Shown: piece by piece, positions 9,349 through 22,025 of the stretch
Numbering within the stretch: position 1 is the first letter of the stretch
Layout: every line of letters starts with the position of its first letter
From: Halomonas sp. BDJS001
GTDB lineage: Bacteria; Pseudomonadota; Gammaproteobacteria; Pseudomonadales; Halomonadaceae
Length of the DNA stretch: 64,000 bases
Assembly (NCBI RefSeq): GCF_026104355.1
Contig: NZ_CP110535.1
Coordinates: forward strand, 2,914,001 to 2,978,000
Reading direction: 5' to 3'
The notes under the pieces: generated by a model
Told to the model about the DNA's origin: nothing
The model's database searches: none
The model's input: only the letters and a program-made list of their open reading frames with translations
Translations under genes and position numbers: made by a program

Positions 9349-10044
9349 ATGGGCGCATCCCTGTCACCCCGCTCTGCCCAGGTCATCGACCTGGAAACTG
9401 TGCGCCAGCGTCAGCAGGCGCAAAAGTGCCTAGTCCGTTTAGCCCCTGAGCTAGATGGTTTAGAGATGGTGTACCAACTCGCTGCGAGTCCAGATGCCTA
9501 CTATGGCTTGCCTATTTTGGCCTGGGGATTAAAAGAGGACGGTAGCGTCATCGGCTTGGTGCCGTGGATGGAAACCCTGGCAGCCTGCCAAGATTTGAAT
9601 AGCCAAGAGAATGGCTACTTCATAGGTTATCGTGATCCTGAAACGGAAGAAATTTTTGACACACCGCCGGATCACAAATACCACGAGCTCGTCGCGGCGG
9701 CTGAATACTTTGATTATGAGGCTTCTGGCGAAGTCACCCTCATTCAGCAAATCCCCGACACTTTGGGCACCCATGCACTGTGCATGAATCACCCAAACTC
9801 GCCCTGGCATATGAAACCCGTTTTCGGCTGGCGCCTTTACAGCGATGGCAGTCTGGACGCATTGCTTGCCGACGAGAGCAAAGCCGCAATGACGCCGATT
9901 TTGTTAGGGGATACGTGTTTGTACAGCGCCCACGCCCGCCATCAAACCGTCTACTTTTTCCAGCGCCATATTGCCAACCGTATACTGGAAGAAGATCCAG
10001 CAACGCTTGATGCGCTAGCCATGATGGTTGTGGCAAGTGATTAA
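9349..10044 (+). CDS. Conserved hypothetical protein
   Basis: 231 residues with a strong AAGGAGGG ribosome-binding site 6-13 bp before ATG. I do not recognise the family. It has no signal peptide or membrane segment, so a soluble cytoplasmic protein is likely. The sequence is acidic and aromatic-rich, with segments such as PILAWGLKEDGSVIGLVPWM and KPVFGWRLYSDGSLDALL that look like two copies of a strand-turn-strand unit (W/G-rich, then EDGS / SDGS), suggesting an internal beta repeat. It is monocistronic and lies between the DUF3080 gene and the divergent tusA/ABM pair. Confidence 0.75.
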   Translation: MGASLSPRSAQVIDLETVRQRQQAQKCLVRLAPELDGLEMVYQLAASPDAYYGLPILAWGLKEDGSVIGLVPWMETLAACQDLNSQENGYFIGYRDPETEEIFDTPPDHKYHELVAAAEYFDYEASGEVTLIQQIPDTLGTHALCMNHPNSPWHMKPVFGWRLYSDGSLDALLADESKAAMTPILLGDTCLYSAHARHQTVYFFQRHIANRILEEDPATLDALAMMVVASD

Positions 10045-10132
10045 CCGAGCGCCTAATGCTGCTTTTTGAGCGAGGCCAACATCAATGGGGTGATGCGAGC
10101 CTCGCATGGGGCGGGTCGGCTATTACAAAGGG

Positions 10133-10387
10133 CTACGCTAAACGTATAAAGTAGAGGTAGTTACTCTCAGAGGAGGTATCCTGCTTAAGCAGTTCGTGCC
10201 CTAAAAATTGACAAAACTTGGGCACGTCTCGTGTGGTGGCTGGGTCAGTGGCGATCACTTTGAGCACTTGGCCTGAGGCCATGTCGCGCACTTTGTTATG
10301 CATTAGCATAATAGGCTCTGGGCAGTAGAGTCCTGTGGTGTCCAGTACCGCGTCAAAGCTGGGTAACGTACCCGTATTATCAGCCAT
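10133..10387 (-). CDS. tusA: Sulfur carrier protein TusA
   Basis: 84 residues of the TusA/SirA family. The invariant CPEP motif with the persulfide-carrying cysteine is in DTTGLYCPEPIMLMHNKVRD, followed by the VIATDPATTRDVPKFCQFLGHEL strand-helix. TusA accepts sulfur from the cysteine desulfurase IscS and passes it on for 2-thiolation of tRNA wobble uridines (TusBCD/TusE/MnmA) and other sulfur pathways in the cytosol. A GAGGA site precedes the ATG. It is transcribed divergently from the ABM gene with only 29 bp between start codons. Confidence 0.95.
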   Translation of the reverse strand: MADNTGTLPSFDAVLDTTGLYCPEPIMLMHNKVRDMASGQVLKVIATDPATTRDVPKFCQFLGHELLKQDTSSESNYLYFIRLA

Positions 10388-10416
10388 TAATATCCTCGAT
10401 GTAGGAAACAGTAAGT

Positions 10417-10704
10417 ATGATTAAAGTTATCATCGAACGGCGAATCATGCCCGGTCTTGAAGAAGAGTTTGAGCAAGCAGCGCGGGAGGCAATGCGCGTT
10501 TCCCTTGGCGTAAGGGGCTTCATAGGCGGTGAAACACTGGTAGAACTGGGTCACACCGATCGTCGACTGATGATTACCAAATGGCGTGATATCCGCGCCT
10601 GGAAAGAGTGGCACTCAAGCGAAGCACGGACGATGGCCATGCAGCGTATTTTACCGCTGTTAACCGAAGATGAAACTATCCGAATTTACGAAGCTGGCTA
10701 TTAA
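10417..10704 (+). CDS. Antibiotic biosynthesis monooxygenase (ABM) domain protein
   Basis: 95 residues with the dimeric ferredoxin-like ABM pattern: VIIERRIMPGLEEEFEQAAREA, then RGFIGGETLVELG, then LMITKWRDIRAWKEWHSSEAR. AGGAA lies upstream of the ATG. Proteins of this fold include quinol monooxygenases, haem-degrading enzymes and small stress proteins. The sequence alone does not decide among them. Its stop is 19 bp from the convergent rlmM stop. Confidence 0.8.
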   Translation: MIKVIIERRIMPGLEEEFEQAAREAMRVSLGVRGFIGGETLVELGHTDRRLMITKWRDIRAWKEWHSSEARTMAMQRILPLLTEDETIRIYEAGY

Positions 10705-10723
10705 ACCAAAAGTTTCAACAACG

Positions 10724-11794
10724 TTAATCCCTAAGCCTCACATGCACAGTCACCTCTTCACGATCATGGAAGAGGTGGCGGCACGATATGGTGGCATGCA
10801 CACCTGCTTTTTCAAGCGACTCTTCCAAGGCTGTCAGGCAGCGCGTGACCTCCTCCCAGCGCTTTTTCATGGGCAATTTGAGGTTAAAGATCGCCTCTTT
10901 GCACCATTTGCGAATCAACCAGCGCTCCACCATGGCTAATACCCGTACAGGTTTATCAACGATGTCGCAGACCAGCCAGTCCAGGCGCTGTGGTGGCTCC
11001 CAGGTAAAGCCATCCTCTTTGAGATGATCAATCTGCCCTGTCTTCATCAACTGTGATTCCATCGGGCCATTATCGATGGCGTATACGTACATGCCCCGCT
11101 GAACCAACTGCCACGTCCAACCTCCTGGGGCGGCCCCTAAGTCAGCCGCCTGCATATGCGGTGCTAGCCGCACATCCCACTCATCCCTAGGAATAAACTC
11201 GTGCCACGCCTCTTCCAACTTCAGCGTTGAGCGGCTAGGCGCACGGGAGGGAAAGCGCAGCCGACGAATACCATTAATCAAATCGCTACGGTTGCCTGGG
11301 AAGCTCATCGCCAGCTGCACTTGATCACCGTCAGTCCAGAAAATATGCAGGCGTCGTGCGCCCGCGCTGCGCCTTAACGCACCACGTTTTTTCAGCATAC
11401 TTTCCAGCGGCTTGGTAAGCACCTTAATCAGTCCGGCCAGCGCTTTGCCATCATTGGTATCCGGTGTTTCATGCCAAATCTCTTCAAAGCTCCAGCGGCT
11501 GGCTTTTACCTGCTCCAGGATAGCGGTAAGACGGTCGTCACGTGAAAGAGTGAGCGCAGGCAATGCCGCTAAGCTCTGGCGCGCGAAAATCAGCTTTTTA
11601 AACGCTGCCTGGCGGTGTAAATCATTCACCGCTTCGCCATCGACACGCGTTAAACTTACCCATCCTTCTCCATGAGATGGATCACAGGCAATACCCTGTA
11701 ATGCTGCATGATGCAGCAGTTCTGCCAACGCATCATTCTCAAAACCAGGACGGCAGTAAACCAACCATGACGTAGGTACCGTTTCACTCACCAC
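10724..11794 (-). CDS. rlmM: 23S rRNA (cytidine-2498 2'-O)-methyltransferase RlmM
   Basis: 356 residues, family length, starting at one of two adjacent GTG codons (11794 or 11791) behind GAGGTGAA. An N-terminal THUMP-like part (SWLVYCRPGFENDALAELL) is followed by a Rossmann methyltransferase domain with the SAM-binding AADLGAAPGGWTWQL and the catalytic region YAIDNGPM / WLVCDIVDKP / AIFNLKLPMKKRW. RlmM uses SAM to methylate C2498 of 23S rRNA in the cytosol. It lies directly downstream of the rRNA operon terminator on the same strand. Confidence 0.95.
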   Translation of the reverse strand: MVSETVPTSWLVYCRPGFENDALAELLHHAALQGIACDPSHGEGWVSLTRVDGEAVNDLHRQAAFKKLIFARQSLAALPALTLSRDDRLTAILEQVKASRWSFEEIWHETPDTNDGKALAGLIKVLTKPLESMLKKRGALRRSAGARRLHIFWTDGDQVQLAMSFPGNRSDLINGIRRLRFPSRAPSRSTLKLEEAWHEFIPRDEWDVRLAPHMQAADLGAAPGGWTWQLVQRGMYVYAIDNGPMESQLMKTGQIDHLKEDGFTWEPPQRLDWLVCDIVDKPVRVLAMVERWLIRKWCKEAIFNLKLPMKKRWEEVTRCLTALEESLEKAGVHATISCRHLFHDREEVTVHVRLRD

Positions 11795-11872
11795 TTCACC
11801 TCGATTCCGCCCATCACAAACGGTGGGGGGGCTGGCTAATTAATTGGGGCGTATCATAGCATTTATCCATCT

Positions 11873-11898
11873 GAGGCGTGAGGCGTGAGGCGTGAGGC
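11873..11898. repeat. 7-bp tandem repeat beside the rRNA terminator
   Basis: The unit GAGGCGT occurs three times plus a five-base partial copy, ending directly against the A-run that begins the rRNA terminator. Confidence 0.9.
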
Positions 11899-11936
11899 AA
11901 AAAAATCCCCCAAGGCGCAAGCCCCGGGGGATTTTT
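11899..11936 (-). terminator. rRNA operon terminator
   Basis: A strong hairpin with TCCCCC/GGGGGA outer arms and a GGC/GCC inner pairing is flanked by A7 on one side and T5 on the other. Read on the minus strand it ends in a T7 run about 10 nt after the 5S rRNA, as expected for an intrinsic rrn terminator. It may also work in the other direction. Confidence 0.85.
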
Positions 11937-11945
11937 CATAATAAG

Positions 11946-12063
11946 TGCCTGACGATGACCTACTCTCGCATGGGGAGACCCCACACTACCATCGGCGCTA
12001 AGCGGTTTCACTTCTGAGTTCGGCAAGGGATCAGGTGGTTCACGCATGCTATGGTCGTCAGGC
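11946..12063 (-). rRNA. rrf: 5S ribosomal RNA
   Basis: About 118 nt. The ends TGCCTGACGACC and GGTCATCGTCAGGCA pair as the terminal helix I. The internal GATCCCTTGCCGAACTCAG segment and AGAGTAGG near the 3' end are conserved in gammaproteobacterial 5S rRNA. It is the last gene of the operon. Confidence 0.96.
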
Positions 12064-12189
12064 GTAACTGTTAATGCATATCATACTGACTAGGGCTAAA
12101 TTGTGCTCGTCTCATTGCTTGCCGCCCTGGCGTTATGTCGCTGGGGCCACACGCTGCATATCCGGCTTTCATTGACGTCATCATCACGA

Positions 12190-12211
12190 CCAGACCCCTT
12201 GGGTGTTATAG

Positions 12212-12219
<8 letters not shown>
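12190..12219 (-). other. 3' arm of the 23S rRNA processing stem
   Basis: This segment is complementary, with two small interruptions, to 15088-15116 on the other side of 23S rRNA. Together they form the long duplex (including GGGTCAAGC with GCTTGACCC and the TATAAC pairing) that RNase III would cut to release pre-23S. Confidence 0.8.
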
Positions 12220-15087
<2,868 letters not shown>

Positions 15088-15095
<8 letters not shown>

Positions 15096-15116
15096 CTATA
15101 ACCCGAAGGAGTCTGG
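15088..15116 (-). other. 5' arm of the 23S rRNA processing stem
   Basis: Pairs with 12190-12219 to close a long helix around 23S rRNA, the expected RNase III substrate. Confidence 0.8.
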
Positions 15117-15352
15117 ATGTCGCAATGATAACGTTCTATTTTGCCGGATACGCTTGAGACGTATCACAATTTAAGAAGCACTTCCTAAGAAGTGTTCTTG
15201 TCAGCATGATATACATTGTTAAAGAGCGACTGCTATAAGCAGTGATAAGCGTTCTTTCATATTAAAAAAGACAGAGCCACTTATCACTGCGTATCAACAG
15301 CATTCTGATCAGGTAATTCATTGTGGACGCTTACTAACTGTGACGCATCGTT
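15096..15352 (-). other. 16S-23S internal transcribed spacer without tRNA genes
   Basis: The spacer is about 257 nt. I searched both strands for tRNA cloverleaves and the CCA-terminated acceptor arm and found none. It holds a boxA element, the 3' arm of the 16S processing stem (15307-15334) and the 5' flank of the 23S stem. Confidence 0.85.
15217..15227 (-). promoter_or_regulatory. Spacer boxA antitermination element
   Basis: Minus-strand GCTCTTTAACA is identical to the classic boxA core bound by NusB/NusE. It is located in the 16S-23S spacer, where a second boxA is normal. Confidence 0.8.
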
Positions 15353-16881
<1,529 letters not shown>

Positions 16882-17019
16882 AAGATCTATGCGGTTCTTA
16901 CCTGCCACCCGTAAGTGACAGAAGCGAACCAAACTTGGCTCAAGGTTCAAACGAATTCATTTCAATTTACATTGTCATGACCGCTTGCCTTGATATTTGG
17001 TGATTTGTCACCAACATCA

Positions 17020-17046
17020 GCAAGCGCCCACATGAATTACCTGATC
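17020..17046 (-). other. 5' arm of the 16S rRNA processing stem
   Basis: Pairs almost perfectly with 15307-15334 in the spacer (GATCAGGTAATTCAT with ATGAATTACCTGATC, then GCGCTTGC with GTAAGCGTC). It is the RNase III stem that brings the 16S ends together. Confidence 0.85.
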
Positions 17047-17050
17047 AAAT

Positions 17051-17061
17051 TGTTAAAGAGC
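17051..17061 (-). promoter_or_regulatory. Leader boxA antitermination element
   Basis: GCTCTTTAACA on the minus strand lies between the promoter and 16S rRNA and has the same core as the spacer copy. Confidence 0.85.
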
Positions 17062-17134
17062 TGTTTCGCTGTCACGATCACTTTGAAAGCAATCTGGCCG
17101 CCGTTGAACTGGCTTGCCTCAGCGAGGAAAGCGT

Positions 17135-17162
17135 ATTCTACGCATTTCCTGATGGTTGTCAA
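17135..17162 (-). promoter_or_regulatory. rRNA operon promoter P1
   Basis: On the minus strand, perfect TTGACA (17157-17162) and TAGAAT (17135-17140) are spaced 16 bp, followed by a GC-rich discriminator. An A6 run lies just upstream of the -35. The start would be about 250 nt before 16S rRNA. Confidence 0.85.
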
Positions 17163-17330
17163 TCGCTGTTTTTTAGCGACTGAGGCGAGCGATACAACTT
17201 GCTCTAACCTCCTGACAAACCAAGGCTTTTACACCTTATGCACCGATGGTAACGCTTGGCGTCCCCGGCAGCGGATGCGTACTTTAAGGCCTGACTATCA
17301 AGATAGCAAGCAAAAGAAGTCTTGCATATG

Positions 17331-17361
17331 AAAAAAGCGGCAGAAGGTTGCCCTTCTGCCG
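17331..17361 (-). terminator. Terminator of the acyl-CoA dehydrogenase gene
   Basis: A perfect 10-bp stem (CGGCAGAAGG with CCTTCTGCCG) with a 4-nt loop is followed on the minus strand by GC and then T6. It insulates the dehydrogenase gene from the rRNA promoter. Confidence 0.9.
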
Positions 17362-17440
17362 AAAACCACCGATCAGAACGCCTGATCAGAGAGTGCTCGT
17401 TGGCGTAAAGTAGCACCTCACGCCATCAGTAGCCGATGTT

Positions 17441-19246
17441 TCATATTTCAAACCCCAAACCAAAATCCTCACTGGAAATCGCCATCAGGCTGGATGCACC
17501 CGCTTGGATCATCTGCGCATGGGCTTTAGTACGCGGCAATAGGCGCTGATAATAGAAGCGAGCGGTATTCAATTTAGCAGCGTAGAAAGCCTTATCGTCA
17601 CCTTCTAGAGAGGCTGACGCCTGCTTGGCAGCGCGTGCAAATAGATACGCCAGGGTGACGTAGCCTGAGTACATCAGGTAATCAACACTCGCCGCCCCTA
17701 CTTCTTCGCGGTCTTGCATCGCCTTCATACCCACGCCCATGGTCAGCTCGCCCCACTCTGCATTCAGCTTCGCCAGTGGCTCGACAAACTCTTTAAGAGC
17801 TGGATTGTCAGCTTCTGTTTTACAGAATTTGTGGATCTCCTTGGTGAATACTTTTAGCGATTCCCCCTGGCTCATCAACACTTTGCGGCCCAGTAAATCC
17901 AGGGCTTGAATACCCGTCGTACCTTCATACAACCGGGTAATACGCGCATCGCGAACCAATTGCTCCATCCCCCACTCTTTAATGAAGCCATGACCGCCAT
18001 AAATCTGGACGCCTTCATTGGTGCTTTCAAAACCGACTTCGGTTAAGAAGGCTTTAACAATAGGCGTTAGCAAGCCAAGCAGCGTTTCGGCGTGATCACG
18101 CTCTTCACTCGGCTCGCCATGTTCAACCACATCAAGCATTTGCGCGGTGTACAGCACCAACATGCGCCCGCCTTCAGCAAAGGCTTTTTGTGTCAGCAGC
18201 ATACGGCGAACATCGGGGTGGACAATAATCGGATCGGCCGGCTTTTCAGGCGCCTGCTTGCCCGACAAACCACGCATCTGTAAACGATCGCGAGCGTAGC
18301 TCAAGGAGTTCTGGAAGCTGGCCTCAATCAATCCAAGCCCTTGAATACCTACCCCAAGACGCGCAGCGTTCATCATGGTGAACATGCACGCCAGCCCTTT
18401 ATTGGGCAGCCCTACCAAGTAACCGGTTGCGCCATCGAAGTTCATCACACAGGTGGCATTACCATGAATGCCCATCTTATGTTCGAGCGAACCACAGGTG
18501 ACACCGTTCCGCTCACCTACATTACCTTGAGCGTCGGGCAAGAACTTAGGCACTACAAATAGCGAAATACCTTTGGAACCTTCAGGTGCACCGGGCAGCT
18601 TTGCCAGCACCAAATGAATGATATTTTCAGCCAGATTATGCTCACCGGCAGATATAAAGATTTTGGTGCCGGTAATCGCGTAGGCGTCGCCTTCAGCAGG
18701 CACTGCCCGGGTCTTGATCAAACCCAGGTCAGTACCGCAGTGGGGTTCGGTCAGACACATAGTACCCGTCCAGACGCCTTCTACTAATTTTGTTAAGTAG
18801 GTCGCTTTCTGCTCATCGGTACCATGGTGGCGCAGTGCATCAGCAGCACCGTGAGAGAGCCCGGGATACATGCCCCATGCCAAGTTAGTGGAGCAAATCA
18901 TTTCTGAAAGCAGCATCGCCAATGAAGGCGGTAGGCCCTGGCCACCATGGGCAGGATCAGCAGCCAGGCTCGGCCAGCCGCCTTCTACGTACTGCTGGTA
19001 GGCCTCTTTAAAGCCATTAGGCGCCTTGACCTCACCCCCTTCCAGCAGACAGCCCTCTTCATCACCGCTCTGATTAATCGGTAGCAGCACGTCACGGGCG
19101 AAACGTGCGCCCTCTTCCAAAATAGCGCTGACCACGTCTGGCGATGCATCTTCACCACTGGGTAGACGCGCGTAGTGAGCGGGGTAATCGAGCATTTCGT
19201 CCATGACGAAACGCATATCACGAATGGGGGCCTGATAACTGGGCAT
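17441..19246 (-). CDS. Acyl-CoA dehydrogenase of the long (~600 residue) DmdC-like type
   Basis: 601 residues from ATG at 19246, chosen because AGGAGA precedes it. An in-frame start at 19315 lacks any family match in its extra residues. FAD and substrate segments are visible: MCLTEPHCGTDLGLIKTRA, ITGTKIFISAGEHNL, QIYGGHGFIKEWGMEQLVRDARITRLYEGTTGIQALDLLGRK with the catalytic Glu in YEGT. The extra C-terminal domain distinguishes this class, which includes 3-methylmercaptopropionyl-CoA dehydrogenase DmdC and related fatty acyl-CoA dehydrogenases. The actual substrate is undetermined. A perfect PsrA-like palindrome lies at 19304-19323, suggesting fatty-acid control. Confidence 0.9.
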   Translation of the reverse strand: MPSYQAPIRDMRFVMDEMLDYPAHYARLPSGEDASPDVVSAILEEGARFARDVLLPINQSGDEEGCLLEGGEVKAPNGFKEAYQQYVEGGWPSLAADPAHGGQGLPPSLAMLLSEMICSTNLAWGMYPGLSHGAADALRHHGTDEQKATYLTKLVEGVWTGTMCLTEPHCGTDLGLIKTRAVPAEGDAYAITGTKIFISAGEHNLAENIIHLVLAKLPGAPEGSKGISLFVVPKFLPDAQGNVGERNGVTCGSLEHKMGIHGNATCVMNFDGATGYLVGLPNKGLACMFTMMNAARLGVGIQGLGLIEASFQNSLSYARDRLQMRGLSGKQAPEKPADPIIVHPDVRRMLLTQKAFAEGGRMLVLYTAQMLDVVEHGEPSEERDHAETLLGLLTPIVKAFLTEVGFESTNEGVQIYGGHGFIKEWGMEQLVRDARITRLYEGTTGIQALDLLGRKVLMSQGESLKVFTKEIHKFCKTEADNPALKEFVEPLAKLNAEWGELTMGVGMKAMQDREEVGAASVDYLMYSGYVTLAYLFARAAKQASASLEGDDKAFYAAKLNTARFYYQRLLPRTKAHAQMIQAGASSLMAISSEDFGLGFEI

Positions 19247-19303
19247 CACACTTCTCCTGAAATAAGGGGCCTGGAAGCCAATCAAGTGATTTTGACAGAA
19301 GGC

Positions 19304-19323
19304 TTTCAAACACATGTTTGAAA
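19304..19323. promoter_or_regulatory. PsrA-like operator upstream of acyl-CoA dehydrogenase
   Basis: A perfect 9+2+9 inverted repeat (TTTCAAACA, CA, TGTTTGAAA) contains CAAAC-N4-GTTTG, which fits the PsrA consensus (C/G)AAAC-N4-GTTT(G/C). It ends 58 bp before the start codon. Confidence 0.7.
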
Positions 19324-19424
19324 ACTAGCGCGAGCACTCCGCAGAGTCAAGCGAGCGTTTGAATTTAGCCTTAAAACACGCTAGAACTTTGGTCGCCTAC
19401 GGCGTAACTCCTTAACACCAATAA

Positions 19425-19455
19425 TAAAAAACTCGCCAGCCAAAAGCCGACGAGT
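19425..19455 (-). terminator. Terminator after the SDR gene
   Basis: A 10-bp stem (ACTCGTCGGC with GCTGGCGAGT, two G-U pairs) and a 5-nt loop, followed on the minus strand by T5-T6. It ends the ligase-SDR operon. Confidence 0.85.
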
Positions 19456-19488
19456 CGCGCCGTTTCCCATTCGCCCACTTGCCATTTA

Positions 19489-20256
19489 TTACTGCATGCG
19501 AATACCGCCATCCAAGCGAATGACCTCACCGTTAAGCATTGGGTTGGTGATAATTTGCTCGGCCAATCGAGCGAACTCATCCGGCTTACCCAACCGCTTA
19601 GGAAAAGGTACCGCCGCTGCCAGCGCCTGAGCCGCTTCATCGGGAATTTCGCTCATCATCGGCGTTTCAAAAACGCCAGGGGCGATAGCCATGACACGAA
19701 TAGCATGCCGCGACAACTCCCGCGCCGCAGGCAAACTCATGCCAACCACACCCGCCTTGGAAGCACTGTAAGCACATTGCCCCACCTGTCCATCAAAAGC
19801 AGCGATAGAAGCGGTATTAATAATTACCCCACGCTCACCACTCTCATTTGGCACGTTCTTAACCATCGCGGCAGCCGCAAGACGCATAACGTTAAAGGTG
19901 CCGACCAGGTTGATATTGATCGTTTTGGTGTAGCTGTCTAAATCCGCCGGATTCCCTTCACGATCCACTAGCTTGGCCACGCTAACGACGCCGGCACAGT
20001 GAACCACCCCCGAAAGCCCATGCTCTCCCCCCAGCGCTACCGCTGCCTCAACTACCTGCTGCATTTGTTCGGCTGAAGTGATGTCTGCCAGGCACGCTTG
20101 AGCCTGCCCCCCCAACTGCTGAGCATGGATTTTGACACTATCGTCTAGGTCGCATAAAACGACGCGAGCACCTGCAGCAACTAACCATTCAGCGGTTGCT
20201 GCTCCTAGCCCCGAAGCGGCACCGGTAATTAAAAACGTACTCTCCTTAACCTGCAT
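19489..20256 (-). CDS. Short-chain dehydrogenase (3-hydroxyacyl-CoA dehydrogenase type)
   Basis: 255 residues of the classical SDR family. The NAD(P)-binding [10 protein letters not shown] is at residues 11-20, DLDD follows the second strand (favouring NAD), the HCAG strand is in [10 protein letters not shown], and the YSASK catalytic Tyr/Lys is in [12 protein letters not shown] with the upstream Ser in NTASIAAF. The sequence is close in style to HSD17B10-like 3-hydroxy-2-methylbutyryl-CoA dehydrogenases, which oxidise hydroxyacyl-CoA in the cytosol. It follows the acyl-CoA synthetase by 39 bp and ends with its own terminator, so the two probably form one operon. Confidence 0.9.
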   Translation of the reverse strand: MQVKESTFLITGAASGLGAATAEWLVAAGARVVLCDLDDSVKIHAQQLGGQAQACLADITSAEQMQQVVEAAVALGGEHGLSGVVHCAGVVSVAKLVDREGNPADLDSYTKTININLVGTFNVMRLAAAAMVKNVPNESGERGVIINTASIAAFDGQVGQCAYSASKAGVVGMSLPAARELSRHAIRVMAIAPGVFETPMMSEIPDEAAQALAAAVPFPKRLGKPDEFARLAEQIITNPMLNGEVIRLDGGIRMQ

Positions 20257-20295
20257 AACCGTATTCCCTGTGGTTGTTATTGATGGCGGTTCTGT

Positions 20296-21966
20296 TTACT
20301 TGGCTGTCTTGGCATCATCTATCGCCTGGGCACGTAATTTGAAGCGCTGGATCTTGCCGCTAGGGGTTTTAGGCAGTTCATCGACAAACTCAATAATGCG
20401 CGGGAAAGCGTGGGTTGATAGTCGCTCACGTACACGTTGCTTGATTTCATCTGCAAGCTCATCACTTGCCTCATAGCCTTCGCGCAGTACGATATACGAC
20501 TTAATCACTTCGCCGCGAATCTCATCGGGCTGCCCGACCGCCGCCGACTCAGCAACCGCAGGGTGCGTCATCACGCTGTTTTCAACATCCGTTGGCCCCA
20601 CGCGATAACCCGCCGTGGTAATAATGTCGTCGTCGCGGCCAGCAAACTGGAAGGTGCCGTCTTCATTGCGGATAACCACGTCGCCGGTCAGGTAATAGCC
20701 CTCTACAAAAGGGTGCTTCTCTTGCCAGGTGTAACCCTGAAAGAAGTGCGCTGGAGAGTTCTTGATGTCGACAGCCAGGACACCGGGCTCCCCAGCGGGC
20801 AGCTCTTTATACTCCGCGTCCAAAATCGCCAGGCGATAACCCGGCATCGGCACGCCCATTGCGCCCACATGCTTGAGATGGTCAAGGGCATGGTGATTAT
20901 TACAGGTCATGCCGGTTTCGGTCTGGCCGTAGTGATCCATGACCGGACAGCCCAGCGACTTCTCCACCCAGGTCACTACTTCAGTATTGAGAGGCTCGCC
21001 CGCCGAGCTCGCCGCACGTAGCTCTAGCGCTTCATGGGCGTCATCAAATAGCCCTGACGCTTTCATTAGCCGGTAAGCGGTCGGCGCAGCGGCAAAATTA
21101 GTAATGCGGTGACGCTTCATAAACGCCAGTGCCCCTTCGGCGCTAAACCCTGCCTCGCAAAAATGCGTCGTCACCCCAAGCAGCAAAGGCCCGGCAATCG
21201 CATAGTAGAGACCATAGGCCCAGCCGGGGTCGGCCATATTCCAGAAGCGATCATCGTCACGCAGGTCAATGGCCAGCTCCATATAGATCGCAAAAGCCGT
21301 CATCCCCGCCAACGGCACGGCAACGCCTTTCGGCTTGCCCACGGTGCCAGAGGTGAACATTTGCAGAAACGGCGATCCAGGGGAAAGCCTTGGCGGCTTG
21401 CCGCTCATTGACGTATACGTCAACGCCGTTTGCCAATCATGATCGTCAACATGTTCGCTGGTCGCACCACCTACGGCCAGAACCGGTGGGCACTGACTAA
21501 GACCGTCAAATTTATAGCGGTTAGCATGATCGGTAATCACTAGTTTGGTATCCGCCCGCCCCAATCGATAGTCCACCGCATCAGGGCCAAAGGCGGTAAA
21601 CAGCGGCTGATAAACAGCACCAATACGCCAGGTGGCGAGCACTGCAATCAATAACTGCGGTGACCGCGGCAACATACAGGCAATGCGGTCACCTTGACTC
21701 AACCCTTGGGACTGAAACCATCCCGCTAACTTGGCGCTCTGCTCATCCAGCTCGGCGTAGGTCAGGGTGTGCACTTTACCTTCGGTGTCTTCTTGAACCA
21801 GCGCCAGCACATCGCCACGCCCGGCGCGCACATGACGCCCGCAACAGGCCTCAAAAGCGTTCAGCTGGCCATCCTGGTGGTCATCCAGGCGGGCAGTAAC
21901 GCTATCGACGGAAAAGGTATCCAGGTAGTGGTGATAATCAGGCAGTGATTGTGACGTCGCTGTCAT
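20296..21966 (-). CDS. Acyl-CoA synthetase (acetyl/medium-chain ACS-like)
   Basis: 556 residues of the ANL family. Motifs: phosphate loop MFTSGTVGKPKGVAVP, the acetyl-CoA-synthetase-like WNMADPGWAYGLYYAIAGPLLLG, DHYGQTETGM, YLTGDVVIRNEDGTFQFAGRDDD and catalytic Lys in PKTPSGKIQRFKLR. The WNMADPGWAYG and GRDDDIITTAGYRVGP segments place it with acetyl-CoA synthetase and medium-chain ACSM enzymes rather than with FadD. It would activate a short or medium-chain acid in the cytosol. A promoter with an overlapping palindromic operator lies 60-90 bp upstream. Confidence 0.9.
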   Translation of the reverse strand: MTATSQSLPDYHHYLDTFSVDSVTARLDDHQDGQLNAFEACCGRHVRAGRGDVLALVQEDTEGKVHTLTYAELDEQSAKLAGWFQSQGLSQGDRIACMLPRSPQLLIAVLATWRIGAVYQPLFTAFGPDAVDYRLGRADTKLVITDHANRYKFDGLSQCPPVLAVGGATSEHVDDHDWQTALTYTSMSGKPPRLSPGSPFLQMFTSGTVGKPKGVAVPLAGMTAFAIYMELAIDLRDDDRFWNMADPGWAYGLYYAIAGPLLLGVTTHFCEAGFSAEGALAFMKRHRITNFAAAPTAYRLMKASGLFDDAHEALELRAASSAGEPLNTEVVTWVEKSLGCPVMDHYGQTETGMTCNNHHALDHLKHVGAMGVPMPGYRLAILDAEYKELPAGEPGVLAVDIKNSPAHFFQGYTWQEKHPFVEGYYLTGDVVIRNEDGTFQFAGRDDDIITTAGYRVGPTDVENSVMTHPAVAESAAVGQPDEIRGEVIKSYIVLREGYEASDELADEIKQRVRERLSTHAFPRIIEFVDELPKTPSGKIQRFKLRAQAIDDAKTAK

Positions 21967-22025
21967 AATGGCTCTCTTGTGTTATTGGAAATGAGCTCGG
22001 AGTGAGAATAAGCGCAAGCAGTGTT

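Larger units (their letters stand above)
16882..17440 (-). other. rRNA operon leader and upstream region
   Basis: This 559-bp stretch has no credible gene. From the 16S end outwards it holds the 5' arm of the 16S processing stem (17020-17046), boxA (17051-17061), promoter P1 (17135-17162) and, further out, the terminator of the upstream acyl-CoA dehydrogenase (17331-17361). Between 17163 and 17330 I see only an A/T-rich patch at 17168-17175 next to the -35 that could be an UP element. Confidence 0.75.

Noticed and set aside
10060..10112. Hairpin GCGAGGC...GCCTCGC after the hypothetical gene as a terminator
   Set aside because: The loop is about 20 nt and no T-run follows in either direction.
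15096..15352. tRNA-Ile or tRNA-Ala in the 16S-23S spacer
   Set aside because: No acceptor-stem/CCA pairing or T-loop consensus was found.
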